Source: Hydrogenophaga sp. PAMC20947 (lineage in GTDB: Bacteria; Pseudomonadota; Gammaproteobacteria; Burkholderiales; Burkholderiaceae_C). From it: a DNA stretch of 64,000 nucleotides. The stretch lies in NCBI RefSeq assembly GCF_004795855.1, contig NZ_CP039252.1, positions 620,001-684,000 on the forward strand, given 5' to 3'. The notes below the pieces were generated by a model, which saw nothing but the letters and a program-made list of their open reading frames with translations, ran no database searches and had not been told where the DNA came from. Made by a program: the position numbers and the translations under genes. Below are positions 33,196 through 42,772 of the stretch, piece after piece (within the stretch, counting starts at the first letter, position 1; each line of letters begins with the position of its first letter).

Positions 33196-35775
33196 ATGAA
33201 AAGTAAAGACACAAATCCACCTGAAGTCGATGTCAACCAGCTGGTTCAAGACAACGATTCTGGCGGGCGCCAACCGGGCCCGTTTATGCGCCGCCTGCTT
33301 CTGGTCGTCGCGGTGGCCTGGTCGCTGTTCCAGTTGTGGATCGCCTCGCCCTTGCCCTTCAATCTGGGCATTTTTGTGCTCAACGACACCGAAAGCCGCG
33401 CCATTCACCTGGCTTTCGCCGTATTTCTTTCCTTCATGGCCTATCCCGCCACGAAGCGGTCGCCGCGCGACCACGTGCCCATCCTGGATTGGGTGTTTGC
33501 CCTGGTGGGAACGTTTTGCGCCGCCTACCTGTTTATTTTTTACCGGGAGCTGGCAACGCGTCCCGGTCAACCGATCCCGTTTGACGTGTGGTCGGCCGTG
33601 GTGGGTATCGTGCTCCTGCTGGAAGCCACGCGCCGTGTGCTCGGCTTGCCGATGGTGATCGTAGCGTTGGTGTTCCTTGGCTACACCTTCGGTGGTCCCT
33701 ATATGCCCGATTTGCTGGCACACCGGGGCGCTTCGCTGGACCGTGCCATGACCCATCAGTGGTTGACCACGGAAGGCGTGTTTGGCGTGGCGCTGGGCGT
33801 TTCCAGCGGCTTCATCTTTCTGTTCGTGCTGTTCGGTTCGCTGCTCGACAAAGCGGGTGCCGGCAACTACTTCATCAAATCTGCGTTTGCGTTGCTGGGC
33901 CACATGCGTGGCGGCCCCGCCAAGGCGGCGGTGGTCGCCTCTGCGGCCACCGGGATCATCTCCGGCTCGTCGATTGCCAACGTGGTCACCACCGGTACCT
34001 TCACCATCCCGCTCATGAAGCGGGTGGGGTACCGGGGCGATCAAGCCGGCGCTGTTGAAGTGTCTTCTTCGGTCAATGGCCAACTGATGCCTCCGGTCAT
34101 GGGCGCAGCGGCGTTCCTGATGGTGGAGTACGTGGGCATTCCCTACATCGAGGTGATGAAACACGCCTTCTTGCCGGCCATCATTTCCTACATTGCCCTG
34201 TTCTATATCGTGCACCTGGAGGCGCTCAAGGCCGACATGCAAGGCTTGCCACGTCGCGTCCAGTCCACTGGCATGCAGCGTCTCGTGTCGTTTGTGACCA
34301 CGGTTGCGGGCTTCTTTGTGCTCGCTGGCGCCACTTACTACACCATCAGCTTCATCAAAGCTTCAATGGGTGCTGCGGCGATCCCGGCCATTGCCGTGTT
34401 GTTGATGGCGGCTTATCTGGGCTTGCTCTGGGTCAGCTCACGCCAGCCCGAGCTGCAATTGGACGATCCCAATGCGCCCGTGTTTGAGTTGCCAGAAACT
34501 GGTCCCACCGTGCGCTCGGGGCTGCATTACCTGCTGGCCGTTGTCGTGTTGGTGTGGTGTCTGATGGTGGAACAGCTGTCGCCAGCGTTGTCAGCGTTCT
34601 GGGCCACCATGTTCATGGTCTTCATCATCCTCACGCAAAAGCCGATCATCGGGGTCATGCGTGGTGCCCACAACATCGCGGGTGATTTCAAGAATGGGGT
34701 GGTTGATCTGATCGCAGGCCTGGAAACGGGTGCGCGCAACATGATCGGTATCGGCGTGGCCACCGCAGCCGCAGGCATCATTGTGGGCACCGTATCGCTC
34801 ACCGGCGTGGGCCTGGTGATGACCGAGCTGGTGGAGATTCTGTCCGGCGGCAACCTCATGCTGATGTTGGTGCTGGTGGCGGTGATCAGCCTGATTCTGG
34901 GCATGGGACTGCCCACGACAGCGAACTACATCGTGGTCTCGACCCTGATGGCCCCTGTGGTGGTCGAGCTGGGGGCGCAAAGCGGCCTCATCGTGCCACT
35001 GATCGCTGTGCACCTGTTCGTGTTCTATTTCGGTCTCATGGCCGACGTGACGCCGCCGGTGGGATTGGCTTCCTTTGCCGCTGCGGCCATCGCGCGCCAC
35101 GACCCGATTCAGACCGGTGTGACCGCGTTCTTCTACAGCATGCGCACGGCCATCTTGCCGTTCCTGTTCATCTTCAACACCCAGTTGCTGTTGATCGGAC
35201 TCGACGGGCCACTGCACCTGATCATGACGGTGGGCACGGCGGTGATTGCCATGCTGATATTCGCGGCGGCTACGCAAGGCTTCTTTATCGTGCGCAGCCG
35301 CTGGTACGAATCACTGGCCCTGCTGCTGGTGTGTTTCACACTGTTCCGCCCCGGTTTCTGGATGGACATGATTCATCCGGCGTTTGACGAGGTCAAAGGC
35401 GAGCAGATGACCCAGGTCATTTCGGACGCGCCAGCCAACACCAGCAAGCGGGCGTGGATTGAAGGCATGAACTTGAACGGCGATGAGATCCGAAAGGGCG
35501 TATTGCTGCCCCTGGGTGAGCCCGGTGATGTCAAGTCGCGCTTGGGTACTTCGGGCTTGTCGGTCATGGCCGATGGCGATGAGTTGATGGTGGTGGGCGT
35601 GAAGTTCGGCAGCCAGGCTGAAAAACTCGGCATCGAGCAAAGCTACCGCATCACCTCGATGGAAGTGGCCGCCGATCGTCCCGCCAAAGAGTGGCTCTAC
35701 CTGCCTGGATTTGCCGTGCTGGGCTTGGTGGTCTTCTTGCAGCGCCGCCGTCGCCCGGTGCCCAAGACTGCATGA
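33196..35775 (+). CDS. TRAP transporter fused permease (4TM/12TM)
   Basis: An 859-residue membrane protein fusing the small DctQ-like (about residues 35-180) and large DctM-like parts, the usual partner of TAXI proteins. The DctM core includes SGSSIANVVTTGTFTIPLMKR and GMGLPTTANYIVVSTLMAP, and a C-terminal DUF3394-like soluble domain (about 740-830) precedes a last hydrophobic segment. ATG 33196 has AAGGAG 7 bases upstream and starts a charged N-terminus. Transport is sodium-driven in the family. Its stop overlaps the next start as ATGA. Confidence 0.92.
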   Translation: MKSKDTNPPEVDVNQLVQDNDSGGRQPGPFMRRLLLVVAVAWSLFQLWIASPLPFNLGIFVLNDTESRAIHLAFAVFLSFMAYPATKRSPRDHVPILDWVFALVGTFCAAYLFIFYRELATRPGQPIPFDVWSAVVGIVLLLEATRRVLGLPMVIVALVFLGYTFGGPYMPDLLAHRGASLDRAMTHQWLTTEGVFGVALGVSSGFIFLFVLFGSLLDKAGAGNYFIKSAFALLGHMRGGPAKAAVVASAATGIISGSSIANVVTTGTFTIPLMKRVGYRGDQAGAVEVSSSVNGQLMPPVMGAAAFLMVEYVGIPYIEVMKHAFLPAIISYIALFYIVHLEALKADMQGLPRRVQSTGMQRLVSFVTTVAGFFVLAGATYYTISFIKASMGAAAIPAIAVLLMAAYLGLLWVSSRQPELQLDDPNAPVFELPETGPTVRSGLHYLLAVVVLVWCLMVEQLSPALSAFWATMFMVFIILTQKPIIGVMRGAHNIAGDFKNGVVDLIAGLETGARNMIGIGVATAAAGIIVGTVSLTGVGLVMTELVEILSGGNLMLMLVLVAVISLILGMGLPTTANYIVVSTLMAPVVVELGAQSGLIVPLIAVHLFVFYFGLMADVTPPVGLASFAAAAIARHDPIQTGVTAFFYSMRTAILPFLFIFNTQLLLIGLDGPLHLIMTVGTAVIAMLIFAAATQGFFIVRSRWYESLALLLVCFTLFRPGFWMDMIHPAFDEVKGEQMTQVISDAPANTSKRAWIEGMNLNGDEIRKGVLLPLGEPGDVKSRLGTSGLSVMADGDELMVVGVKFGSQAEKLGIEQSYRITSMEVAADRPAKEWLYLPGFAVLGLVVFLQRRRRPVPKTA

Positions 35776-36485
35776 GCGGGCATCTGAACGAACGCTTGGG
35801 CGCGCCGCGTGTGGCACTGATCCACGCGCTGGCGCATTCCGTGAACCCGATCAACGAGGCCATGCAGCGCACCTGGCCTGAAGCGGTGTGCATGAACTTG
35901 CTGGACGACAGCCTGTCGGCGGACCTGGCCCGCAACACCGCTGCAGGTGGGGTTGGACTGGACGACGCGATGCACCAGCGCTTTGAGGCGCTGGCGGCCT
36001 ATGCGGAGCGCACGGGTGCGCAAGCGCTTTTGTTCACCTGTTCCGCGTTTGGGTCGTGCATTGAAGCGGTCGCGGCCCGGCGGCCTTTCATGCCTGTGCT
36101 CAAGCCGAACGAGGCCATGGTGGACGAAGCCGTGGCGCTCGTTGCAGGTGGGCGCATTGGCTTGATCGCTTCATTTGCCCCGACCCTGGCCTCGATGCCG
36201 TCTGAGTTTCCATCCAGGGTCGATCTGGTCACGGCCTTGTCCGCTGAAGCCATGGACGCCTTGAATCGCGGGGAAGGCGATCTTCACGACGCGCTCGTGG
36301 TCAAAGCCGCCCAGACGCTGAAGGATCAGGGCTGTTCCGTGATCGCGCTGGCCCAGTTCAGCATGGCCCGTGCGCAGGCGGCTGTGGCGCAGGCGGTGGG
36401 CTTGCCGGTGCTCACCACGCCGGGTAGCGCGATCCGGGTGCTGCGCCAGCGGCTACAATCAAAGGTTGCCGTAAAGCAGGCTTGA
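35772..36485 (+). CDS. Asp/Glu/hydantoin racemase-superfamily protein with one catalytic Cys
   Basis: A 237-residue protein with the two-domain racemase fold. The first catalytic loop is LFTCSAFGSC (Cys90). The second loop, where racemases have a second Cys, reads ALAQFSMARA (about 193-202), with no Cys. One-Cys members include arylmalonate decarboxylase-like enzymes, so a lyase/decarboxylase or a non-racemising role is possible. It is coupled to the TRAP permease by ATGA and so belongs to the uptake island. No signal peptide is seen. Confidence 0.75.
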   Translation: MSGHLNERLGAPRVALIHALAHSVNPINEAMQRTWPEAVCMNLLDDSLSADLARNTAAGGVGLDDAMHQRFEALAAYAERTGAQALLFTCSAFGSCIEAVAARRPFMPVLKPNEAMVDEAVALVAGGRIGLIASFAPTLASMPSEFPSRVDLVTALSAEAMDALNRGEGDLHDALVVKAAQTLKDQGCSVIALAQFSMARAQAAVAQAVGLPVLTTPGSAIRVLRQRLQSKVAVKQA

Positions 36486-36532
36486 AGCCTAGGGGGTGCC
36501 ATGTGCACCTGATTCAAGCCTGAGATTCAGGA

Positions 36533-36619
36533 GCGCGGGTGGCGAAATTGGTAGACGCACCAGGTTTAGGTCCTGACGCCAGCAATGGTGTGGGGGTTCG
36601 AGTCCCCCCCCGCGCACCA
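36533..36619 (+). tRNA. tRNA-Leu (UAG)
   Basis: An 87-base cloverleaf with acceptor GCGCGGG/CCCGCGC, discriminator A and encoded CCA. The long variable arm and GGTTCGAGTCC T-loop fit a class II leucine tRNA. The anticodon loop TTTAGGT gives UAG, reading CUA and other CUN codons. Confidence 0.95.
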
Positions 36620-36686
36620 TCTCATTGACGAATACACATTCACCGGTTGGCACTGGCCGACCGACTTTTTTGCTTTGGAGAAACGC

Positions 36687-37997
36687 ATGACCGTGACCGT
36701 TGAAACCCTGGAGAAGCTCGAGCGCAAGATCACGCTCACGCTGCCCGCTGAAGTGATCCAGAACGAAGTGGCCAAGCGCCTCAAGAAGCTGGCTCGCGAT
36801 GTCAAGATGGACGGCTTCCGCCCAGGCAAAGTGCCCATGAACGTCGTGGCCCAGCGCTACGGCTATTCGGTGCACTACGAAGTCATGAACGACAAAGTGG
36901 GTGAAGCTTTCGCCACTGCCGCCGCAGAGGCGCAAGTCCGCGTGGCCGGGCAGCCCAAGATCACCGAAAAAGAAGAAGCGCCCGAAGGTCAGCTGGCTTT
37001 TGACGCGGTGTTTGAGGTGTATCCCGAAGTCACGATCGGCGATCTGTCGGCCGCTGAAGTCGAAAAAGTGAGCGCCGATGTCAGCGATGCTGCCATCGAC
37101 CGCACGCTTGAGATCCTGCGCAAGCAGCGCCGCACCTTTGCCCAGCGTGCCCAAGACCAGGCTGCAGCCGACGGTGACCGCGTCACCATCGACTTCGCTG
37201 GCAAAATCGATGGCGAAGCCTTTGACGGCGGTAAAGCCGAAGGCTTCCAGTTCATCGTGGGCGACGGCCAAATGCTCAAGGAGTTCGAAGACGCCGTGCG
37301 TGGCATGAAGTCTGGCGAATCCAAGACCTTCCCCCTGGCTTTCCCTGAGGATTACCACGGCAAGGACGTCGCCGGCAAGACCGCCGATTTCCTTGTGACG
37401 GTCAACAAGATTGAAGCGGCGCATCTGCCCGAGATCGATGAGGCGTTGGCCAAGTCGCTGGGTATCGCCGAAGGTACCGTTGACGGCTTGCGCGCCGATA
37501 TCCGCAAAAATCTTGAGCGCGAAGTGAAGTTCCGCGTGCTGGCCCGCAACAAGCAGGCCGCCATGGATGCCCTGGCTTCGAAGGCCGAACTCGATCTGCC
37601 CAATGCCGTGGTCCAGTCCGAGCTGGAGCGTCTGGTGGAAGGTGCGCGCGCCGATTTGAAGCAGCGTGGCGTGAAGGACGCTGAGAAGGCGCCGATCCCT
37701 GAAGATCTGTTCCGTCCCCAAGCCGAGCGCCGCGTGCGCCTGGGCCTGGTGGTCGCCGAGCTGGTGCGCACCAACGACCTGCAAGCCAAGCCTGAGCAAA
37801 TCAAGGCGCACATCGAAGAGCTGTCCGCCTCCTACGAAAAGCCCGCAGACGTGGTGCGCTGGTATACCAGTGACAACCGCCGCATGGCTGAAGTTGAGGC
37901 GATCGTGATCGAGAACAACGTCGCTGAGTTCGTCTTGGGCAAAGCCAAAGTGACCGACAAAAAGGTCGATTTCGACGAGCTGATGGGCCAAGCCTAA
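36687..37997 (+). CDS. tig: Trigger factor
   Basis: A 436-residue ribosome-bound chaperone and peptidyl-prolyl isomerase. The N-terminal ribosome-docking signature GFRPGKVP (about residues 43-50) is present. The FKBP domain (about 150-245) includes GDRVTIDFAGKIDGEAFDGG and the C-terminal helical arms complete the chaperone cradle. GGAG precedes ATG 36687 by 8 bases. It heads the tig-clpP-clpX-lon order widely conserved in proteobacteria. Confidence 0.97.
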   Translation: MTVTVETLEKLERKITLTLPAEVIQNEVAKRLKKLARDVKMDGFRPGKVPMNVVAQRYGYSVHYEVMNDKVGEAFATAAAEAQVRVAGQPKITEKEEAPEGQLAFDAVFEVYPEVTIGDLSAAEVEKVSADVSDAAIDRTLEILRKQRRTFAQRAQDQAAADGDRVTIDFAGKIDGEAFDGGKAEGFQFIVGDGQMLKEFEDAVRGMKSGESKTFPLAFPEDYHGKDVAGKTADFLVTVNKIEAAHLPEIDEALAKSLGIAEGTVDGLRADIRKNLEREVKFRVLARNKQAAMDALASKAELDLPNAVVQSELERLVEGARADLKQRGVKDAEKAPIPEDLFRPQAERRVRLGLVVAELVRTNDLQAKPEQIKAHIEELSASYEKPADVVRWYTSDNRRMAEVEAIVIENNVAEFVLGKAKVTDKKVDFDELMGQA

Positions 37998-38033
37998 GGG
38001 AAGGGCGGCTTTGGCCGCACAGCACCCAGCAAG

Positions 38034-38057
38034 GGGCGGAGTGATCCGCCCTTTTTT
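38034..38057 (+). terminator. Terminator between tig and clpP
   Basis: GGGCGGA/TCCGCCC around loop GTGA followed by six Ts. It separates tig from clpP, which has its own candidate promoter downstream. Confidence 0.85.
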
Positions 38058-38067
38058 GTCTGCGGTG

Positions 38068-38095
38068 CTTGTGAAACGCCTTTTGCCCGCCATAT
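38068..38095 (+). promoter_or_regulatory. Candidate sigma32 heat-shock promoter of clpP
   Basis: CTTGTGA (38068-38074) and CGCCATAT (38088-38095) with a 13-base spacer match CTTGAAA-N13-CCCCATNT with two mismatches in the first element and one in the second. It lies about 80 bases before clpP. Confidence 0.5.
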
Positions 38096-38185
38096 GGCAG
38101 GGACCAGATGCCCGTACCAGCGGATCGACCAAGACAGGTTGGTTACAGTACAGGCAGAGTATTCGATCAATTCATGGAGAAACGC

Positions 38186-38803
38186 ATGAGCGCAATGGAC
38201 ATTCAAGGCCTGGGCATGGTGCCCATGGTCATCGAGCAATCAGGTCGTGGCGAGCGCGCATACGACATCTATTCGCGCCTGCTCAAGGAGCGCGTGATTT
38301 TTCTGGTCGGCGAAGTCAACGACCATTCCGCCAACCTGCTGGTCGCGCAGTTGCTCTTTCTGGAGAGCGAGAACCCCGACAAGGACATTTCCTTCTACAT
38401 CAACTCGCCCGGTGGGTCCGTGACGGCTGGCATGGCAATTTTTGACACCATGAACTTCATCAAGCCCGATGTGTCCACGCTGTGCGTGGGCTTCGCCGCG
38501 AGCATGGGTGCGTTCTTGCTGGCAGCCGGCACCAAGGGCAAGCGCTTCTCGCTGCCCAACTCCAAGATCATGATTCACCAGCCCTCGGGTGGCAGCCGTG
38601 GTCAGGCCACCGAAATTGAGATTCAGGCGCGTGAGATCCTCAAGACCCGCGAACAGCTCAACAAGATCCTGGCCGAGCGCACCGGGCAGCCGCTGGAGCG
38701 CATCGCGCGCGACACCGAGCGCGACTACTACATGACGGCATCTGAGTCGGCCGAATACGGCCTGATCGACAAGGTGATCGACAAGCGCGCCAGCGCCGCT
38801 TGA
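38186..38803 (+). CDS. clpP: ATP-dependent Clp protease proteolytic subunit
   Basis: A 205-residue serine protease that forms the tetradecameric chamber fed by ClpX or ClpA. The triad is Ser106 (GFAASMGAF), His131 (IHQPSG) and Asp180 (RDTERD). A short propeptide precedes the mature sequence, which starts near [12 protein letters not shown] 38186 is chosen by analogy with family length; 26 upstream in-frame codons lie in the promoter region. clpX follows after a hairpin. Confidence 0.97.
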   Translation: MSAMDIQGLGMVPMVIEQSGRGERAYDIYSRLLKERVIFLVGEVNDHSANLLVAQLLFLESENPDKDISFYINSPGGSVTAGMAIFDTMNFIKPDVSTLCVGFAASMGAFLLAAGTKGKRFSLPNSKIMIHQPSGGSRGQATEIEIQAREILKTREQLNKILAERTGQPLERIARDTERDYYMTASESAEYGLIDKVIDKRASAA

Positions 38804-38823
38804 TGCCGTGCAGGCTTTTCAAA

Positions 38824-38873
38824 GCCACTTTTCGCGTCAATCCGCTTGAAATGGGTCAAAAGTGGCCCTTTTT
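38824..38873 (+). terminator. Terminator-like hairpin between clpP and clpX
   Basis: GCCACTTTT (38824-38832) pairs with AAAAGTGGC (38858-38866) over a 25-base loop, then a short T-tract. It probably attenuates read-through into clpX. Confidence 0.6.
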
Positions 38874-38953
38874 CCAGCCATTCATGGTTGGGCGGCTTGA
38901 ACTATCATTGTTCCCAGTGAAACACACAACGTCCTAGACGACCCAATCCCTCA

Positions 38954-40219
38954 ATGGTAGACAAAAAAGCCACCTCTGGTGAGAAAGCGCTCTATTGCTC
39001 CTTTTGTGGCAAGAGCCAGCACGAGGTCAAAAAACTGATCGCCGGCCCTTCGGTGTTCATTTGCGACGAGTGCATCGATCTGTGCAACGACATCATCCGT
39101 GACGAGTTGCCCGGACTTGAAGCGGTCAAAGCGGCTGGAGACGAAGTTCCGACGCCGGCTGAGCTCAAAGCCAATCTTGACGGCTACGTGATTGGCCAGG
39201 AGCCTGCCAAGCGCGCATTGGCGGTGGCGGTGTACAACCACTACAAGCGTTTGCGGCACAAGCAAACCGCCCGCAAGGACGAAGTGGAGCTCGCCAAGAG
39301 CAACATCTTGCTGCTCGGCCCCACGGGATCCGGCAAGACGCTGCTGGCGCAGACCATGGCACGCATGCTCAATGTGCCTTTTGTCATGGCCGACGCCACG
39401 ACGCTGACCGAAGCCGGTTACGTTGGTGAAGACGTGGAAAACATCGTCGCCAAGTTGCTGCAAAGCTGCAACTACGATGTGGAGCGGGCGCAGCAGGGCA
39501 TTGTCTACATCGATGAAATCGACAAAATCACCCGCAAGTCCGACAACCCATCGATCACCCGAGATGTGTCGGGCGAAGGGGTTCAGCAGGCCTTGCTCAA
39601 GCTGATTGAAGGCACGATGGCTTCGGTGCCGCCGCAAGGTGGGCGAAAGCATCCGAATCAGGATTTCCTGCAGGTCGATACAACCAACATTCTCTTCATC
39701 TGTGGTGGTGCGTTTGCTGGTCTGGAAAAGATCATCGAGAACCGCACGGAAGCGTCGGGCATCGGTTTTGGCGCTGTGGTCAAAAGCAAAAAACAGCGCA
39801 GCCTGACCGATGCCTTCAAAGAAATCGAGCCAGAGGACCTGATCAAGTTTGGTTTGATTCCCGAGCTGGTGGGGCGTGTCCCGGTCATCGCGGCCCTGTC
39901 CGAGCTGAGCGAAGACGCGCTGGTCCAGATCCTGACCGAGCCCAAAAACGCTGTCGTGAAGCAATTCACCCGTTTGCTCGCCATGGAGGGTGCCGAGCTG
40001 GAGGTGCGGCCTGGCGCGCTCAAAGCAATAGCCCGCAAGGCGCTGGTCCGCAAGACGGGGGCTCGTGGTCTGCGATCCATTCTGGAAAATGCGCTGATCG
40101 ACACCATGTTCGATTTGCCCAGTATGAGCAACGTGGAGAAGGTGGTGGTGGACGAGTCCACCATCGACGAAAACAAGCCGCCCCTGCTGGTGTACCGAGA
40201 AACGGCCAAGCAGGCCTGA
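38954..40219 (+). CDS. clpX: ClpX ATPase, unfoldase subunit of ClpXP
   Basis: A 421-residue AAA+ unfoldase. The N-terminal zinc-binding domain has Cys15, Cys18, Cys37 and Cys40 (CSFCGKS, CDEC). Walker A is GPTGSGKT (122-129), Walker B is [10 protein letters not shown], and the ClpP-contacting loop sequence appears near EASGIGFGA. It selects tagged substrates and passes them into ClpP. The upstream RBS is weak. Confidence 0.97.
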   Translation: MVDKKATSGEKALYCSFCGKSQHEVKKLIAGPSVFICDECIDLCNDIIRDELPGLEAVKAAGDEVPTPAELKANLDGYVIGQEPAKRALAVAVYNHYKRLRHKQTARKDEVELAKSNILLLGPTGSGKTLLAQTMARMLNVPFVMADATTLTEAGYVGEDVENIVAKLLQSCNYDVERAQQGIVYIDEIDKITRKSDNPSITRDVSGEGVQQALLKLIEGTMASVPPQGGRKHPNQDFLQVDTTNILFICGGAFAGLEKIIENRTEASGIGFGAVVKSKKQRSLTDAFKEIEPEDLIKFGLIPELVGRVPVIAALSELSEDALVQILTEPKNAVVKQFTRLLAMEGAELEVRPGALKAIARKALVRKTGARGLRSILENALIDTMFDLPSMSNVEKVVVDESTIDENKPPLLVYRETAKQA

Positions 40220-40222
40220 GAC

Positions 40223-40240
40223 GGGCGCCGCCCGGCGCCC
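40223..40240 (+). terminator. GC hairpin after clpX
   Basis: GGGCGCC/GGCGCCC around loop GCCC starts four bases after the clpX stop. There is no T-tract, so it may be an RNA-stabilising or weak termination structure. Confidence 0.4.
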
Positions 40241-40266
40241 GGTCCCTTCGCTTGACGATGTGTCCG

Positions 40267-40294
40267 GTTGATGTGAGTGTCATCAACCCCATCT
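40267..40294 (+). promoter_or_regulatory. Candidate sigma32 heat-shock promoter of lon
   Basis: GTTGATG (40267-40273), 13-base spacer, CCCCATCT (40287-40294), the second element a perfect CCCCATNT. Start predicted near 40301, 19 bases before lon. The promoter overlaps an inverted repeat GGTTGATG/CATCAACC (40266-40288), a possible operator. Confidence 0.6.
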
Positions 40295-40319
40295 GCTCTT
40301 TTTGTTGAGGTTGAAGAAA

Positions 40320-42752
40320 ATGTCCGGACAAACTCCCCTGCCCAGTTCACCGGTGGAATTGCCCCTGTTGCCGTTGCGCGATGTGGTGGTGTTCCCCCAC
40401 ATGGTGATCCCGCTCTTCGTTGGGCGCCCCAAGAGCATCAAAGCGCTGGAGGCCGCGATGGAGGCCGAGCGCCGCATCATGCTGGTTGCCCAGAAGGCCG
40501 CAGCCAAAGACGAGCCGTCTACCGATGACATGTTCGAGATGGGCTGCGTCGCAACCATTCTTCAGATGCTCAAGTTGCCCGATGGCACCGTCAAAGTGCT
40601 GGTCGAAGGCCTGCAGCGCGCCAAGGTGATGTCGATCACCGAAGGCGAGACCCATTTCCTGGCACAGGTAACGCCAGTGGATCCCGAAGGGGAGAGCTCT
40701 GGCGCTGCCGCGACCGAGCTCGAAGCCCTGCGGCGCGCCGTGATGCAGCAGTTTGACCAGTACGTCAAACTGAACAAAAAAATCCCTTCGGAAATCCTGA
40801 CCTCGATTTCCAGTATCGACGATCCCGGCCGACTGGCCGACACCATCGCAGCCCACCTGCCACTCAAGCTGGAAGCCAAGCAGGTGGTGCTCGATCTTGA
40901 TCCGGTGAACAAGCGCCTGGAGAATCTTTTCGAGCAACTCGAGCGCGAAGTCGACATCCTCAACGTCGACAAGAAAATCCGCGGGCGTGTGAAGCGCCAG
41001 ATGGAAAAGAACCAGCGCGATTTCTACCTCAATGAGCAGGTGAAAGCCATCCAGAAGGAGCTGGGCGAAGGTGAAGAGGGCGCCGACATTGAAGAGATCG
41101 AGAAAAAGATCAAGGCCGCTCGCATGCCGGCCGAAGCGCGCAAGAAAGCGGAAGCCGAGTTCAAGAAGCTGAAGTTGATGTCGCCCATGTCGGCTGAGGC
41201 CACCGTGGTGCGCAACTACATCGATGCCCTGGTGAGTTTGCCCTGGAGCAAAAAGACCAAGATCAAACACGATCTGGCTGCGGCGGAAGCCGTGCTGAAC
41301 GAAGACCATTACGGCCTGGAGAAAGTCAAAGACCGCATCCTTGAATACCTCGCTGTGCAGCAGCGTGTGGACAAGGTCAAAGCCCCTATCCTGTGTCTGG
41401 TGGGGCCACCCGGCGTGGGCAAAACCTCGCTTGGGCAGTCGGTGGCCAAGGCCACCGGGCGAAAATACGTCCGCATGGCATTGGGCGGCATGCGCGATGA
41501 AGCCGAAATCCGGGGTCATCGGCGCACCTACATTGGCGCGATGCCGGGCAAGGTGTTGCAGAGCCTGAGCAAGAGCGGCACCCGCAATCCGCTGTTCTTG
41601 CTCGATGAGATCGACAAGTTGGGCACCGATTTCCGCGGCGATCCCTCCAGTGCCTTGCTGGAAGTGCTGGACCCGGAGCAGAACCACACCTTTGGCGATC
41701 ACTACATCGAGGTCGACTTTGATTTGTCCGACGTGATGTTCGTCGCGACGTCCAACTCGATGAACATTCCGCCAGCCTTGCTGGACCGCATGGAAGTGAT
41801 CCGTTTGTCGGGTTACACGGAAGACGAAAAAACCAATATCGCGGTGCGGTATCTGTTGCCCAAGCAGCTGAAGAACAATGGTATCCGCGACGGTGAGGTG
41901 GAGATCAAGGAAGAGGCGGTTCGCGACATCGTGCGTTACTACACCCGCGAAGCGGGCGTGCGTTCGCTCGAGCGTGAACTGGGCAAGATTTGCCGCAAGG
42001 TGGTGAAGGGTGTGCTGCTCAAGAAGTACACATCCACCGTGGTCGTCGACAGCAGCAACCTCAGCGATTTCCTCGGCGTGCGCAAGTACTCCTATGGCCG
42101 CGCCGAAGCCCAAAACCAGGTGGGTCAGGTGGTCGGTCTGGCATGGACCGAAGTGGGCGGCGATTTGCTCACGATCGAAGTGGCGACCATGCCCGGTAAA
42201 GGTGTGATCACCCGTACAGGTTCCCTGGGCGACGTGATGAAGGAATCGGTCGAAGCCGCGCGCACTGTGGTGCGCAGTCGCTCACGCACCTTGGGGATCA
42301 AAGATGAGCAGTTCGACAAGCGCGACATACACATCCACGTACCCGATGGCGCTACCCCCAAGGATGGTCCGAGCGCGGGCGCTGCGATGACCACGGCTCT
42401 GGTGTCGGCTTTGACCGGCATCCCGGTGCGGGCCGATGTGGCCATGACGGGTGAAATCACCCTGCGGGGCGAAGTGACGGCCATCGGCGGGTTGAAAGAG
42501 AAGCTGCTGGCCGCACTGCGTGGGGGCATCAAGACCGTGATCATTCCTGAAGAAAATGTCAAGGATCTTGCCGATATACCGGACAACGTCAAACTGGCGC
42601 TGGAAATTGTTCCTGTGAAATGGATCGACAAAGTGTTGGCCATTGCCCTGGAGCGCCTGCCCGTGCCGCTGACCGAAGAAGAGGTGGCAGCCCAGGTTGC
42701 AGCGGCTGCGGCTCGTCCCGCAGTGGCAGCCTCTGACACGGTGAAACATTGA
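40320..42752 (+). CDS. lon: ATP-dependent protease Lon
   Basis: An 810-residue soluble LonA. The N-terminal substrate-binding domain (LPLLPLRDVVVFPHMVIPLFVGR, residues about 13-35) leads through a coiled-coil linker to the AAA+ domain (Walker A GPPGVGKT, Walker B LFLLDEIDK). The proteolytic domain has dyad Ser685 (KDGPSAGAAM) and Lys728 (GGLKEKLL). ATG 40320 gives the standard N-terminus; a TTG six codons earlier is also in frame. It degrades misfolded and regulatory proteins and fits heat-shock control from the promoter just upstream. Confidence 0.97.
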   Translation: MSGQTPLPSSPVELPLLPLRDVVVFPHMVIPLFVGRPKSIKALEAAMEAERRIMLVAQKAAAKDEPSTDDMFEMGCVATILQMLKLPDGTVKVLVEGLQRAKVMSITEGETHFLAQVTPVDPEGESSGAAATELEALRRAVMQQFDQYVKLNKKIPSEILTSISSIDDPGRLADTIAAHLPLKLEAKQVVLDLDPVNKRLENLFEQLEREVDILNVDKKIRGRVKRQMEKNQRDFYLNEQVKAIQKELGEGEEGADIEEIEKKIKAARMPAEARKKAEAEFKKLKLMSPMSAEATVVRNYIDALVSLPWSKKTKIKHDLAAAEAVLNEDHYGLEKVKDRILEYLAVQQRVDKVKAPILCLVGPPGVGKTSLGQSVAKATGRKYVRMALGGMRDEAEIRGHRRTYIGAMPGKVLQSLSKSGTRNPLFLLDEIDKLGTDFRGDPSSALLEVLDPEQNHTFGDHYIEVDFDLSDVMFVATSNSMNIPPALLDRMEVIRLSGYTEDEKTNIAVRYLLPKQLKNNGIRDGEVEIKEEAVRDIVRYYTREAGVRSLERELGKICRKVVKGVLLKKYTSTVVVDSSNLSDFLGVRKYSYGRAEAQNQVGQVVGLAWTEVGGDLLTIEVATMPGKGVITRTGSLGDVMKESVEAARTVVRSRSRTLGIKDEQFDKRDIHIHVPDGATPKDGPSAGAAMTTALVSALTGIPVRADVAMTGEITLRGEVTAIGGLKEKLLAALRGGIKTVIIPEENVKDLADIPDNVKLALEIVPVKWIDKVLAIALERLPVPLTEEEVAAQVAAAAARPAVAASDTVKH

Positions 42753-42772
42753 TGAATAATTTTTCGGCTGGC

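Noticed and set aside
36489..38132. 547-codon minus-strand open frame over tig
   Set aside because: It is antisense to trigger factor and crosses a tRNA gene and a terminator.
40347..42113. 588-codon minus-strand open frame over lon
   Set aside because: It is antisense to Lon with no domain and biased composition.
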